From: Salisaeta longa DSM 21114
GTDB lineage: Bacteria > Bacteroidota > Rhodothermia > Rhodothermales > Salinibacteraceae
Direction of reading: 5' to 3'
NCBI RefSeq assembly: GCF_000419585.1
Contig: NZ_ATTH01000001.1
Span: 828,005 to 892,004, forward strand
DNA length: 64,000 nucleotides
Notes under the pieces: generated by a model
The model's database searches: none
What the model was told of the DNA's origin: nothing
What the model saw: only the letters and a program-made list of their open reading frames with translations
Position numbers and translations under genes: made by a program
Part shown: positions 17,259-26,560 of the stretch, piece by piece
Position numbering within the stretch: position 1 is the first letter of the stretch
How the letters are laid out: every line of letters starts with the position of its first letter

Positions 17259-18422
17259 TCATGGGTCATTGGAAACCGCAGCATCCGCGGAAGTTCTGCT
17301 CCGCAGGCCGGTGCCCGGCGGTCGGTATTCGACGGGGAGGAGTTCGGCGATGCGCTCGAAGGCAAAATAGCCGTAGACGGTGGCGCCGTAGGGTTCGACG
17401 ATGTCGCCAAAGCGGTCGACGTGCACGCGGTCTTCGTTCAGGACGATGTGCGAGGTTTGGACGGAGCGCGCGCCGCGGGTGTGCCAAAGCCCGGCCCAGT
17501 CGAGATAGGCGTCGCTCTCGGCTTCGCGCCGGTACACCACCTTCAGCCGCCCGCTGAAGTCAAGCGCATAGGTCGAGTCGCCCAGCGGGGTGAGGAGCGT
17601 CGTGGGATCTACCGGAACGTAGCGCGGCCGGCGGTGACGCGGGGTGACGCCCGCCCGCGGTGCCCACTCCAATACGAACCCTTCTTCACGGCTTGTACCG
17701 GCCATGAGGCTGCGCATCAGGTGGCGCACGGAGCCGTAGTACGCCCGCCGGCGCGCCGCCCGCCAGCGCCGCGCCTCTGCCGGAGAAGCTGGCGTGAGCG
17801 GATAGAACGTGGGCGCGCCGTCCCAGCGCACCACATCGCCGCTGCGCTCAAACGCCTTCAGCGCATACACCAACCGGTAGCCCAGGGCCCGGTTCTCAAT
17901 TACGAGGGGCCCGCTGGCCGCTACCCGAAACCGCCCCCACCATCGCGTATCGAAGGTGAGGGCTTCGGGGTTGACCAGGTAGCAGCGCTCCGCGTAATGC
18001 GAGGTGCCAAGGAACAGCCGCTGGAACGTCCCCAGATGATCCCACCAGTCGTCATCGCGGGCCGCGCGCACTTCCACCGGTGCCATAGGAATGACCGTGC
18101 GTTGCAGCCGAAACGTAAACTGATACGTCGTGTCGCGGGTCTGCAGCAAAAAGGCGCGTTCCTGGGGCTTATAACCAACCATCGAAGCCATCAGCCGGAT
18201 GGCCCGCGGTTTTTTGATGACGATCGTAAAGCGCCCCTTAGCGTCGGTGGCGGTGCCTTCCAGCGAGCGGCCCAAAAAGACGTGCGCGTCCTGCAGCGGT
18301 GCGCCAGTGCCCGCATCCAGCACGCGCCCGGTGAGGACGGTAGGCTGGGCCTGTGCCGTCATGCCCAGCACGGCCCATGTCCATAGCATCCATCCGATCC
18401 ATCGCCCCAGTGGTTTCCCCAT
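17259..18422 (-). CDS. exported protein with carboxypeptidase-regulatory-like domain
   Basis: 387 residues from the ATG at 18420-18422, which has GGAGG 5 nt upstream and opens a signal peptide (MGKPLGRWIGWMLWTWAVLGMTAQAQ). An ATG eight codons earlier is possible. Residues ~35-115 are a CarboxypepD_reg-like beta sandwich (TGRVLDAGTGAPLQDAHVFL, ATDAKGRFTI). The remainder contains WWDHLGTFQRLFLGTS, a signature seen in Bacteroidota surface proteins of unknown function. It is probably periplasmic or outer-membrane associated. First gene of the run that includes hisA and hisF; the link to histidine synthesis is positional only. Confidence 0.75.
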   Translation of the reverse strand: MGKPLGRWIGWMLWTWAVLGMTAQAQPTVLTGRVLDAGTGAPLQDAHVFLGRSLEGTATDAKGRFTIVIKKPRAIRLMASMVGYKPQERAFLLQTRDTTYQFTFRLQRTVIPMAPVEVRAARDDDWWDHLGTFQRLFLGTSHYAERCYLVNPEALTFDTRWWGRFRVAASGPLVIENRALGYRLVYALKAFERSGDVVRWDGAPTFYPLTPASPAEARRWRAARRRAYYGSVRHLMRSLMAGTSREEGFVLEWAPRAGVTPRHRRPRYVPVDPTTLLTPLGDSTYALDFSGRLKVVYRREAESDAYLDWAGLWHTRGARSVQTSHIVLNEDRVHVDRFGDIVEPYGATVYGYFAFERIAELLPVEYRPPGTGLRSRTSADAAVSNDP

Positions 18423-18545
18423 GACGGCCTCCACGCCTTCCTGCATTCACCCACCCTTAACATAGGATGCGCTTGCAGCAAATGCAATAGCCGACGCGCG
18501 AAGCGTTCTGAATCCGCAACGGTCGCACGCTTCACGGGGAGGCCG

Positions 18546-20522
18546 CTACGACGCCTCTTGGATGGCCGTGACGGTGCGCGGATCTTCGAGGCTTGAGGTG
18601 TCGCCGAGGTCTTCGCCGAGGTACGCAGCGCGGATCAGGCGGCGCATCACCTTGGCGTTGCGGGTTTTGGGAAGGGCGTCGGTAAACAAGAGGGCGCCGG
18701 GTTTGAGGGGTTTGCCCAGTTCGTCGATGACGGCCTGCTCCAGTTCCTCGCGCAGCGCCTCAGAGGCCTCATGGCCGGGTTTGAGGACCACGAACACCAC
18801 CACTTCCTGTCCTTTCACCTCGTGCGGCACGCCTACGGCTGCGCTTTCCGCTACGGCATCGTGCGCATTCACAAGCGCCTCGACCTCTGCCGGGCCCAGC
18901 CGCTTGCCGGCTACGTTGATGGTGTCGTCGGAACGGCCCAGGATGTACCAGAGGCCGTCCGCATCGATGGCCGCGAAGTCTCCATGCACCCACGTGTCGT
19001 CGAAGCGCCGCCAGTAACTGTCGAGGTAGCGCTCGTCGTCTTGCCAAAAGCTGCGCGTCATGCCAATCCAGGGTTTGCGGATCACCAGCTCGCCGACTTC
19101 CTCGCGCACCGGCTGGCCCTCGGCATTCACCACGTCGGCATCCATGCCGGGCACCGGCCCCGAGAAGGCGCCGGGCTTCAGCGGCTTGAAAAAGTTGCCA
19201 CACAAAATGCCGCCGCTGATTTCCGTGCCGCCGGAGTAGTTCAGGATCGGCTTTTCACCGTTCAGCACGTGCTGAAAGCACCACTGCCATGCCTCGGGGT
19301 CCCACGGACTGCCGGTAGAGCCTACCGCGCGCAGGCCCGACAGGTCGTGGCCCGCGAGGGGCTCCGTACCGTGCGTTTTGAGGGCGCGGATGAGCGTAGG
19401 CGACACGCCCAGGTGCGTTACGTCATGATCTTCCACCAGCCGCCAGAGGCGGTCGGGGCCGGGGTGATCCGGCGCGCCGTCGTACAGCACCATCGTAGCG
19501 CCAATGGTGAGGGTGCCAAAGACGAGCCACGGCCCCATCATCCAGCCCATGTCGCTCATCCAGTACATCGTCTCGCCCGGCTTCAGGTCCATGCTGTGGT
19601 ACATGTCCTGCGCGCCTTTGATGGGAAACCCACAGTGCGTATGCACAGCGCCTTTCGGCGCGCCGGTGGTGCCGCTCGTGTAGATGATCATGAGGGGGGC
19701 GTCGGCGCCGGTGCGCGCCGTCTCGGCCGGACCCGCGTGCCCGGCCATGAAGTCGTCCCACCAAACATCGCGGCCTGCGGTCATGGGCGTGTCGCTACGA
19801 CCCAGGTGCCGGTGCACAATCACGTGCTCCACGCTGGGGCACTCGGCAAGCGCCTCGTCGGCCACTTCCTTCAGGTGGATGGGCTTCGAGCGGCGCGCAA
19901 AGCCATCGGCCGTAAACAGCGCCTTGGCGCCGCCGCCCTTCAGCCGGGTGATGACGGCGCCGGGGCCGTAGCCGCTAAAGAGCGGCAGCAGCACGCCGCC
20001 AATCTTGACGATGGCCAGGAAGGCGATGACGATTTCGGGCGTCATGGGCATAAACAGCCCGATGCGATCGCCCGCGCCCAGCCCCTGCGCGCGCAGCGCG
20101 TTGGCGCACTGGCACACGCGGTCGTGCAGCTCGCCGTAGGTGAGCGTCACCGTCGCTCCGTCTTCTCCTTCCCACCGCAGCGCTTCCCGGTGCTCCACCG
20201 GCGTACCTTGCCACTTGTCCAGCAAGTTGTGCACGATGTTCATCTCGCCGCCCACGCACCACCGCGGGTGTTGCGGCCCACGGGTGTTGTCCAGTATCTG
20301 TTCGTAGTCGGTGTAAAACTCGATGCCAAGGTCGTCCAGCACCGATGCCCAAAACCAGGCCACATCGTCGGTAGAGCGCGCCATTAAGGCATCGTACGTG
20401 TCGATGCCGTGCCGATCCATGAAGCGTTGGAGGTTGGTGTCGGCGATGACCTCCGGGGCGGGCGTCCAGGCAATGGCTTGACCAAACGGAAAGCTGTCGT
20501 GGCTGGAAGCGGTTTCAGACAT
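18546..20522 (-). CDS. AMP-forming acetyl-CoA synthetase-like acyl-CoA synthetase
   Basis: 658 residues from the ATG at 20520-20522. The long open reading upstream to 20768 overlaps purC and is not used. The ATP/AMP motif IIYTSGTTGAPKG is at about residue 280; YSGGTEISGG, the hinge region GRSDDTINVAGKRLGPAEVE and the C-terminal acylation-target lysine in KTRNAKVMRR follow. Size and the N-terminal ACS domain fit acetyl-CoA synthetase relatives, but residues deciding between acetate, propionate or larger acids cannot be judged here. Last gene of a likely four-gene run with purC, lacI and the ThiD-like gene. Confidence 0.85.
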   Translation of the reverse strand: MSETASSHDSFPFGQAIAWTPAPEVIADTNLQRFMDRHGIDTYDALMARSTDDVAWFWASVLDDLGIEFYTDYEQILDNTRGPQHPRWCVGGEMNIVHNLLDKWQGTPVEHREALRWEGEDGATVTLTYGELHDRVCQCANALRAQGLGAGDRIGLFMPMTPEIVIAFLAIVKIGGVLLPLFSGYGPGAVITRLKGGGAKALFTADGFARRSKPIHLKEVADEALAECPSVEHVIVHRHLGRSDTPMTAGRDVWWDDFMAGHAGPAETARTGADAPLMIIYTSGTTGAPKGAVHTHCGFPIKGAQDMYHSMDLKPGETMYWMSDMGWMMGPWLVFGTLTIGATMVLYDGAPDHPGPDRLWRLVEDHDVTHLGVSPTLIRALKTHGTEPLAGHDLSGLRAVGSTGSPWDPEAWQWCFQHVLNGEKPILNYSGGTEISGGILCGNFFKPLKPGAFSGPVPGMDADVVNAEGQPVREEVGELVIRKPWIGMTRSFWQDDERYLDSYWRRFDDTWVHGDFAAIDADGLWYILGRSDDTINVAGKRLGPAEVEALVNAHDAVAESAAVGVPHEVKGQEVVVFVVLKPGHEASEALREELEQAVIDELGKPLKPGALLFTDALPKTRNAKVMRRLIRAAYLGEDLGDTSSLEDPRTVTAIQEAS

Positions 20523-20578
20523 AAGGCAAACAAGCAGATGGATGGTGTGTGAGAATGCGAAAAGGCGCACCGCGTGCG

Positions 20579-21538
20579 CTACGCCTGCTGGGTGAGAGCC
20601 GCGCGGATGCGCGCTTCGGGATCGGGGTGCGTATCGGGCGTGAACGCCTGACCGGTGAGCGCTTCGTACAGTTCGATGTAGCGCTCGGCGACCGTCACGC
20701 GGAAGTCGTCGGGCAGGTCGGGGAGCGTCTGCCCGGCTTTGCCCTGAAACCCGTGATTCATCAGCCATTCGCGCACAAACTCTTTTGAGAGCTGGCGCTG
20801 CGGGGCATCGGCAGCGAGGCGTTCGTCGTAGGTGTCGGCGTAGTAGTAGCGCGAGGAGTCGGGCGTGTGCACTTCGTCGATGACGACCAGCGTGCCATCG
20901 GGCGTGCGGCCAAACTCGTACTTCGTGTCAACGAGGAGCAGCCCCTGCGCTTCGGCCATGGCCGAGCCACTGGCAAAGAGCGCAAGCGCATACGATTCCA
21001 GCTGGTCAAACGTCTCGGCATCAATGAGGCCCCGCGCGATGGCCGCCTCCCGCGAAATGTCCTCGTCATGGCCCTCGGCCGCTTTGGTGGCGGGGGTCAG
21101 GACGGGCTCGGGGAGCTTGCTGGCCTCTTGCAGGCCGTCGGGCAGCGATTGGCCACAAAGCGTGCGCCCGCCGTCGCGGTACACGCGCCAGGCATGCCCG
21201 GCCAGGTAGCCGCGCACCACAAACTCAATGGGGATAGGCGTGCAGGCCGTGGCGACGGTCACGTTCGGATCGGGCACCGAGCGGACGTGGTTGGGCACGA
21301 GGTCTTCGGTGGCCGCGAAGAAGTGCGCGGCGATCTGGTTCAGCACCTGGCCCTTGAAGGGAATCGTTTGCCGCAGTACATGGTCGAACGCAGAGATCCG
21401 ATCGGTCGTCACCAAAACGAGCTCGTCGTCGCGGCGATAGGTGTCGCGCACCTTGCCTTCGTAGCGCTCGCCGAGGGCGTCGAGGCGGGTGGAGCGTATC
21501 GTGCGGTCCAGTTGCTGGCGAATCAGCGCGGTGTCCAT
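20579..21538 (-). CDS. purC: SAICAR synthetase PurC
   Basis: 319 residues from the ATG at 21536-21538, the longer (eukaryote-like) class. YEGKVRDTY, TDRISAFDHVL and the conserved VRGYLAGHAW and DTKYEFG segments are all present. It joins CAIR with aspartate in purine synthesis. It lies 58 bp after the LacI-type regulator and 56 bp before the acyl-CoA synthetase; this regulator pairing is not a standard purine arrangement. Confidence 0.96.
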   Translation of the reverse strand: MDTALIRQQLDRTIRSTRLDALGERYEGKVRDTYRRDDELVLVTTDRISAFDHVLRQTIPFKGQVLNQIAAHFFAATEDLVPNHVRSVPDPNVTVATACTPIPIEFVVRGYLAGHAWRVYRDGGRTLCGQSLPDGLQEASKLPEPVLTPATKAAEGHDEDISREAAIARGLIDAETFDQLESYALALFASGSAMAEAQGLLLVDTKYEFGRTPDGTLVVIDEVHTPDSSRYYYADTYDERLAADAPQRQLSKEFVREWLMNHGFQGKAGQTLPDLPDDFRVTVAERYIELYEALTGQAFTPDTHPDPEARIRAALTQQA

Positions 21539-21596
21539 CGGGTGGGTCGTTGGTGGAAGGGGCACAAACGGCGCGAGCGGCGTGAGGGCGGCGGAT

Positions 21597-22634
21597 CTAT
21601 GGATGCGGGCGCGTCGACTTCCGCGCCCGCAGCTCGGGCGCAATCAGCTTCGAGATGATGTCGGGGCCCTTGTTGGCGGTGCGCTCCAAGAGGATAGACG
21701 TTGCTTCTTCGCCCACGTCGTGCATGTTCTGGGCAATGCTCGTAAGGCCGATGAAGCGGCTCATCTTGATGTCGTCGTAGCCCACGAGCGAAAAGTCATC
21801 GGGCACTTCCTTGCCGGCCTCCCGGATGGCCTGCCACGCGCCAATGGCCTGCACGTCGCTGCTGGCAAAAATGCCCGTCACGGGCTCGTCCATGGCCAGC
21901 AGTTGCTGCATCGCCTCGTAGCCCGCTTCTTCGCTGAACCCGTCATGCTTCCGCGTCTTGCCGCTTGCAATAAGCGACGGATCGAAGGTGATGCCGGCAG
22001 CCTCCAACGCTTGGCGGTAGCCGCGTTCGCGCGCGTTGCGCAGCCGGTTTTCGTGCGGCGTGGTGATCATGCCGATGCGGGTGTGACCCAGCTCAATCAG
22101 ATGCTCCACGGCCAGGCGCGCGCCGGGCTCGTCGTCCCAGTAGAACGAGTCGAAGCCGTCCCACCGCGAGCCAACCAGCACCGTTGGCGCCCCCAGCGGA
22201 TTCAGGAAGTTGTCTACGACCTCCTGGTTCGCCTTGAGGCCCGCGAGCAACAGGCCGTCCATGGCGCCGGCGCGGTCGAGAAAGTTGCCCAGGGATGTTT
22301 TGGGCGCGGCCCACGCCAGGTCGCACAAGAGCAGATCAATTTCCGAGTTGCCAAGTGCCGCCCGCACCCCCTTCAGCAGCTCGTTGTGGAACGGCGTCGT
22401 AAACGTGGGCACGGCCACCGCGATGGTGTTCGCCACGCTCTGCGCGAGCGTTTTGGCCGTACGGCTCGGCCGAAAGTTGAGCTCCTCGATAACCCGCCGC
22501 ACGCGCTCACGCGTGGCCTCGGATACGTCGCTCGAATCGTTGACCACGCGCGATACCGTCGATATGGCGACGCCGGCACGCTCGGCAACGTCGTAGATCG
22601 TGGCTTTTTCAGAGTCCCGCTTCTGGGATGGCAT
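21597..22634 (-). CDS. LacI-family transcriptional regulator
   Basis: 345 residues. An N-terminal helix-turn-helix (ATIYDVAERAGVAISTVSRVVN, about residues 11-32) is followed by the hinge helix FRPSRTAKTLA and a periplasmic-binding-protein-like effector domain (FHNELLKGVRAAL, VLVGSRWDGF, GIFASSDVQAIGAW, VGYDDI). Ligand unknown, probably a sugar or nucleoside. It lies 40 bp downstream of the ThiD-like kinase gene, so it may control that kinase or a distant catabolic locus. Confidence 0.93.
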   Translation of the reverse strand: MPSQKRDSEKATIYDVAERAGVAISTVSRVVNDSSDVSEATRERVRRVIEELNFRPSRTAKTLAQSVANTIAVAVPTFTTPFHNELLKGVRAALGNSEIDLLLCDLAWAAPKTSLGNFLDRAGAMDGLLLAGLKANQEVVDNFLNPLGAPTVLVGSRWDGFDSFYWDDEPGARLAVEHLIELGHTRIGMITTPHENRLRNARERGYRQALEAAGITFDPSLIASGKTRKHDGFSEEAGYEAMQQLLAMDEPVTGIFASSDVQAIGAWQAIREAGKEVPDDFSLVGYDDIKMSRFIGLTSIAQNMHDVGEEATSILLERTANKGPDIISKLIAPELRARKSTRPHP

Positions 22635-22674
22635 AGAAGGATCAACGCTTGGAAGGTAAGAGAACGCAGCGCAC

Positions 22675-23517
22675 TTAGGGGTTTACGGCTGGCGCGGCGT
22701 GTTGCTGCAACGCAGAAAAAAGATAATGCATACGTTGGTCATTGTCACATTGCTGCGCGGCCCGGAGCGCTTCGGTGATTTGTCCCTTGGCTTTTTGGAG
22801 CGCCTCCAGCCAGTCGCCGTCTGCTACGTAGTGGCTCAGCAGGCTGGCAAGCAGTCCGCTTGCGGCGCCGTGCAGCGTGTCGATACCGTCGAGGTACGGT
22901 GCCTCAAAGACCGCAAACTCGTCGCCATCATAGAACAGATCCACCGCGTAGTTGGGCGCGTCGCCATCGTCCTCAAAATAGTGCGTGGGGAGTTTGCCGC
23001 AGCGCAGGAGCACCCGCGGTGCGCCTTCCTTGGCAATGCGCTGGGCCGCCACCTGGGCATCATCGAGGCTCGGAATCTTCATGCCGGCCAGCAGCTCGGC
23101 GTCGGTCCGGCCAATGGATACGACGTCGGCCGCGCCAATGTGGGCGCCGATGGCGTCAATGCCGCGCTGGTCGATGATATCTTCACCGCTCGGTCCGCTG
23201 AGCGTCACGTCAAACACCAGCGGACCGGCGAGGTGGGCCTCAAGCATTTCAAAGACGGCCTCCACCGCGTGCGCATCGCCCAAAATGCCAACCTTGGCGG
23301 CCGTGGGCGTGCGCACCTGAAAGGCGTGTTCGATTTGCGCATGCACGGTGTCGCTGGGTACATGCAGCACATCCGTGACAACCCCGTCGCTGGCCACGAT
23401 GTGACTGGTGCACACGGTCGCTGCGTCGCCGCCGAGTGCTTGCACGGCCAGACGGTCGGCCATGAGGCCCCGCGACAGCGTGGGGTAATGGGCATTGACG
23501 AGCAGAGGGTAAAACAT
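22675..23517 (-). CDS. ThiD/PdxK-like kinase family protein with altered active site
   Basis: 280 residues from the ATG at 23515-23517. The ribokinase-like fold of hydroxymethylpyrimidine/pyridoxal kinases is recognisable (NAHYPTLSRGLMADRLAVQALGG; VVSIGRTDAELLAG; final helix LEALQKAKGQITEALR). The catalytic anion-hole motif, normally HGTGC or GxGD, reads HGAAS (216-220), so Cys/Asp is Ser and two loop residues are Ala. Either the substrate differs or phosphotransfer is lost. It is followed by a LacI regulator and lies divergently from the pterin-like operon at 23769. Confidence 0.65.
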   Translation of the reverse strand: MFYPLLVNAHYPTLSRGLMADRLAVQALGGDAATVCTSHIVASDGVVTDVLHVPSDTVHAQIEHAFQVRTPTAAKVGILGDAHAVEAVFEMLEAHLAGPLVFDVTLSGPSGEDIIDQRGIDAIGAHIGAADVVSIGRTDAELLAGMKIPSLDDAQVAAQRIAKEGAPRVLLRCGKLPTHYFEDDGDAPNYAVDLFYDGDEFAVFEAPYLDGIDTLHGAASGLLASLLSHYVADGDWLEALQKAKGQITEALRAAQQCDNDQRMHYLFSALQQHAAPAVNP

Positions 23518-23704
23518 GGACGCTAATGATGGGGGCGGAGGACACAAAAAGATAGCGCTCCAACAGAGTGAAACGCCTTACTCTAAAGAGACATCCGTGG
23601 TAGAGTTCACGGGCGTGCAGGCTCTTCGTAGCATTTGTAACATTGTCCGTTGCCCCTGAACACGCCGCCTTGGTGCTCATTGCTTCATGCGCGCAAATTT
23701 TATA

Positions 23705-23733
23705 CTGAACGGCCGTTTCCTTTGTGCGTTCAG
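23705..23733 (+). promoter_or_regulatory. inverted repeat upstream of the ribA-type operon
   Basis: CTGAACG (23705-23711) and CGTTCAG (23727-23733) form a perfect 7-bp inverted repeat with 15-bp spacing, 36 nt before the ATG at 23769. The TGAACG half-site also forms the palindrome in the rhodopsin leader. It could be an operator. I saw no FMN riboswitch in this spacer. Confidence 0.35.
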
Positions 23734-23768
23734 GTCTCTCCACAAGATAAAACCCGATTGCATTTGTT

Positions 23769-25130
23769 ATGAGCGTGACGCACACCGTCCGGCGTCTCAC
23801 CCACACCCGCATCCCCACCGTTGATGGAACGTTTGCCCTTTCCCTGTACGAGAACAGCCGCGATGATAAAGACCACCTAGCCCTCGTGCATGGCGATGTG
23901 CGCGGCGCCGATGATGTGCTGGTGCGGGTGCATTCGGAATGTTTTACGGGCGACGTGCTGGGGTCGCTGCGCTGCGACTGCGGCGAACAACTCAACCGCT
24001 CCATGCAAATGATTGCGGAGGCCGGGCGCGGCGTGCTGCTGTATTTGCGGCAGGAAGGCCGTGGCATTGGGCTGCTCAGCAAGCTGCGGGCCTACGACCT
24101 GCAGGATGAAGGATACGACACGGTAGAAGCCAACCTGATGCTGGGGCACGGGGCCGACGAGCGCGACTACACGATCGGTGCCCTGATGCTTGAAGACCTT
24201 GGCGTTGCATCGGTGCGGCTGCTGACCAACAACCCCGAAAAGATTGAGAGCCTGGAGCGCCACGGCGTAACCGTCACCGAGCGCGTGCCCCTTACGCCGC
24301 ACCTCAACGAACACAACACCGACTACCTCCAAACCAAAGCCAACCGCATGCGGCACATGCTCGACCTGGGGCCGATGCCGCGCGGGCGCCACGCAAACCG
24401 CGCGGGCGCTGGATCTGCTTCCCTGCGCGAGCGCGCCCGCGCTTATTTTAAACGCAACGGTCTGCCGTTCGTAACCCTCACCTACGCGCAAGCCCTCGAC
24501 GGGTCGATTGCCGCAAGCACCGAGGAACCGCTTGCCATCAGCGGGGCGGCGGCACTCACCATGACGCACGAGCTGCGCGCGCTGCACGATGCGATTCTTG
24601 TAGGCATCGGCACGGTGCTCACCGACGACCCGCAGCTTACCGTGCGCCGTACTGAGGGCCCCAACCCGCGGCCCGTCATCCTCGATACGTCGTTGCGCAC
24701 GCCCCTCGATGCACAACTGTTGCAGGGCGACGGCCCCGCGCCGCTCATTGCCACCGACCGCTCGGCCGATCCGGCGCGCGCCGAAGCCCTCGAAGATGCC
24801 GGTGCTACCGTCCTCCGCCTCGACTGCGACGCGCAGGGCGTATGCCTCGATGCGCTCCTCGATGCCCTGGCTGACGAAGGATTGCAAAGCCTGATGGTGG
24901 AAGGCGGCCGCGAGATTATCACCAGCTTCCTTTCGCAGCAGCACGTCAATCACCTCGTCCTCACCATCGCGCCCCGCTTTGTGGGCGGCGTGCCGGCCGT
25001 GGCACCGCTCGATGTCTCGGGCGATGGCTACGCGGCGGCCACGCAACGGCTGCCCGCTCTGGAAAACATCCACTATCAATGGTACGGCACCGACCTCGTA
25101 CTGCATGGGGATCCGACGTGGGAGGCGTAG
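23769..25130 (+). CDS. GTP cyclohydrolase II fused to a RibD-type reductase domain
   Basis: 453 residues. Residues ~1-205 are GTP cyclohydrolase II (RibA): the zinc cysteines in [16 protein letters not shown], then [11 protein letters not shown] and [16 protein letters not shown] linker follows, and from about 235 a RibD C-terminal/DHFR-fold reductase ([38 protein letters not shown]). No deaminase domain is present, so the predicted order (ring opening of GTP, then reduction of the ribosyl group) is that of archaea and fungi rather than the usual bacterial RibA/RibD order. It heads a tight operon with a dehydrogenase (3-nt gap), a PTPS-like protein and a methyltransferase, pointing to a specialised pterin or pyrimidine rather than riboflavin alone. 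Confidence 0.88.
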   Translation: MSVTHTVRRLTHTRIPTVDGTFALSLYENSRDDKDHLALVHGDVRGADDVLVRVHSECFTGDVLGSLRCDCGEQLNRSMQMIAEAGRGVLLYLRQEGRGIGLLSKLRAYDLQDEGYDTVEANLMLGHGADERDYTIGALMLEDLGVASVRLLTNNPEKIESLERHGVTVTERVPLTPHLNEHNTDYLQTKANRMRHMLDLGPMPRGRHANRAGAGSASLRERARAYFKRNGLPFVTLTYAQALDGSIAASTEEPLAISGAAALTMTHELRALHDAILVGIGTVLTDDPQLTVRRTEGPNPRPVILDTSLRTPLDAQLLQGDGPAPLIATDRSADPARAEALEDAGATVLRLDCDAQGVCLDALLDALADEGLQSLMVEGGREIITSFLSQQHVNHLVLTIAPRFVGGVPAVAPLDVSGDGYAAATQRLPALENIHYQWYGTDLVLHGDPTWEA

Positions 25131-25133
25131 GCC

Positions 25134-26156
25134 ATGGTGCAGCGCACAGCCCTTTACCATGTGGCGCCCCGGGAGGTGGAGGTGCGTACCGAGCCGTTGC
25201 CGCCTCCGGAGGATGAGGCGGTGCAGGTAAGCGTGCAGCGATCGGCCATTAGCGCGGGCACCGAACGGCTGGTGTACGAAGGCGCCGTGGCGTCGGATAC
25301 GACCGCCGACACCACGCTCGATGCCCTGGCCGAAGACATGTCGTATCCGTTTTTGTACGGATACGCCACCGTGGGCCGCGTAATTGCCTGCGGGGCTGCC
25401 GTCGACGATGCGCAGTGGCGCGGGCGCCGCGTGTTTGCCTTCCAACCACACGCTAGCCACTACAACGCTGCGCCGGACACCCTCATTCCGATGCCCGACG
25501 CCATTGCCGACGAAACGGCGCTTTACCTTCCCAACCTGGAAACCGCCACGTCGCTGGTGATGGATGCCGCGCCGCGGATTGGCGAGCGCATCGCCGTCTT
25601 TGGCGCAGGCATCGTTGGTTTGCTCACCACGCACCTGCTGGCCGATTTTCCACTCGCGGGCCTCGTGGCGGTCGAGCCGTCTGCGTCTCGTCGTCACATG
25701 GCGCAGGCGCTGGGGGCCGACGCGGCGGTTGCGCCGGGCGACACGCCGGAGGAAACGGCAGATCGCGTAGCGGCGGCACTTGGCGCCGAAGCGGACGGGG
25801 CGATTGAGGTGTCGGGTCAGCCGGCCGTGTTCTCGCAGGCCGTGCGGAGCGTCGGCTATGGCGGCCGCGTGATTGTGGGGTCGTGGTACGGAACCAAGCG
25901 GGCGCCGCTGCAGCTCGACACACACTTCCACCGAAATTCCGTGAAGATAGTGTCAAGCCAGGTGAGCACCATTGCCCCGGTGCTGCGCGGGCGATGGACG
26001 AAGGCACGACGCCTTGATTTTGTGAAGAAACAGTTGCGACAGGCGTCATTTGCCGACATTTTTTATACCCGCACGGTTCCAATTGATCAAGCATCTAATG
26101 TGTTTGATGAGTATATGTATGACAGTAAATACATACAGCTATTTCTTTCCTATTAG
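25134..26156 (+). CDS. medium-chain dehydrogenase/reductase lacking zinc cysteines
   Basis: 340 residues, MDR superfamily. A GroES-like N-terminal half is followed by a Rossmann domain with VFGAGIVGLLTTHLL and GGRVIVGSWYGTK. The catalytic zinc Cys position reads SAGTERLV and the four-Cys structural zinc loop is absent, so it is probably not a classical zinc alcohol dehydrogenase. It starts 3 nt after the RibA-RibD fusion and ends 14 nt before the PTPS-like gene; it probably oxidises or reduces the pathway intermediate. The last ~80 bp are conspicuously A/T-rich. Confidence 0.8.
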   Translation: MVQRTALYHVAPREVEVRTEPLPPPEDEAVQVSVQRSAISAGTERLVYEGAVASDTTADTTLDALAEDMSYPFLYGYATVGRVIACGAAVDDAQWRGRRVFAFQPHASHYNAAPDTLIPMPDAIADETALYLPNLETATSLVMDAAPRIGERIAVFGAGIVGLLTTHLLADFPLAGLVAVEPSASRRHMAQALGADAAVAPGDTPEETADRVAAALGAEADGAIEVSGQPAVFSQAVRSVGYGGRVIVGSWYGTKRAPLQLDTHFHRNSVKIVSSQVSTIAPVLRGRWTKARRLDFVKKQLRQASFADIFYTRTVPIDQASNVFDEYMYDSKYIQLFLSY

Positions 26157-26170
26157 AATCCTAAACACCG

Positions 26171-26560
26171 ATGTACGAAGTTCACGTAGAGCGTTCTTTC
26201 GTCGCCCAGCACTACCTCACCGTCCCCAATTGCGGTCCAGAAAATGAGTGGCATTCGCACACGTTTAAGGTCTGTCTTGATATTGCCTCTCCGTCCCTGA
26301 ATACGCACCAATATGTCGTTGACATCGACGACGTGAATCGTGCACTGGACGCCATCGAGGCGCGCTATCGCGACGTGACGCTCAACGATCTGCCGGAATT
26401 TGAGGGAAAAAATCCGAGTGTGGAATGGTTCGCGCGCTGCGTGCATGCGCAGGCGCTGGATGTGATCGAGGCGCCGCCAGAGGACGCGACGCTCACGGTG
26501 CGCATTTGGGAAGACGACACCGCCTGGGCTGCGTACACGGCCCCGATGCACGATGACTGA
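26171..26560 (+). CDS. 6-pyruvoyltetrahydropterin synthase / QueD-like protein
   Basis: 129 residues. Zinc-ligand histidines are visible at SFVAQHYL and EWHSHTF, with the nearby Cys (PNCGPENEWHSH) in the position of the catalytic Cys. The later LNDLPEFEGKNPSVEWFA matches the family's LND...NPSxExxA motif with its substrate-binding Glu. The Asp-His pair that normally precedes LND by three residues seems to read Arg-Asp, so the proton-relay His is missing. The substrate is probably a GTP-derived pterin or pyrimidine made by the enzymes encoded just upstream. The stop overlaps the methyltransferase start by 8 bp. Confidence 0.8.
   Translation: MYEVHVERSFVAQHYLTVPNCGPENEWHSHTFKVCLDIASPSLNTHQYVVDIDDVNRALDAIEARYRDVTLNDLPEFEGKNPSVEWFARCVHAQALDVIEAPPEDATLTVRIWEDDTAWAAYTAPMHDD

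Noticed and set aside
23877-25931. 684-codon open frame on the minus strand opposite the RibA-RibD and dehydrogenase genes
   Set aside because: It spans two genes with clear motifs on the other strand; its composition (many His/Arg/Gly) is that of an antisense shadow.
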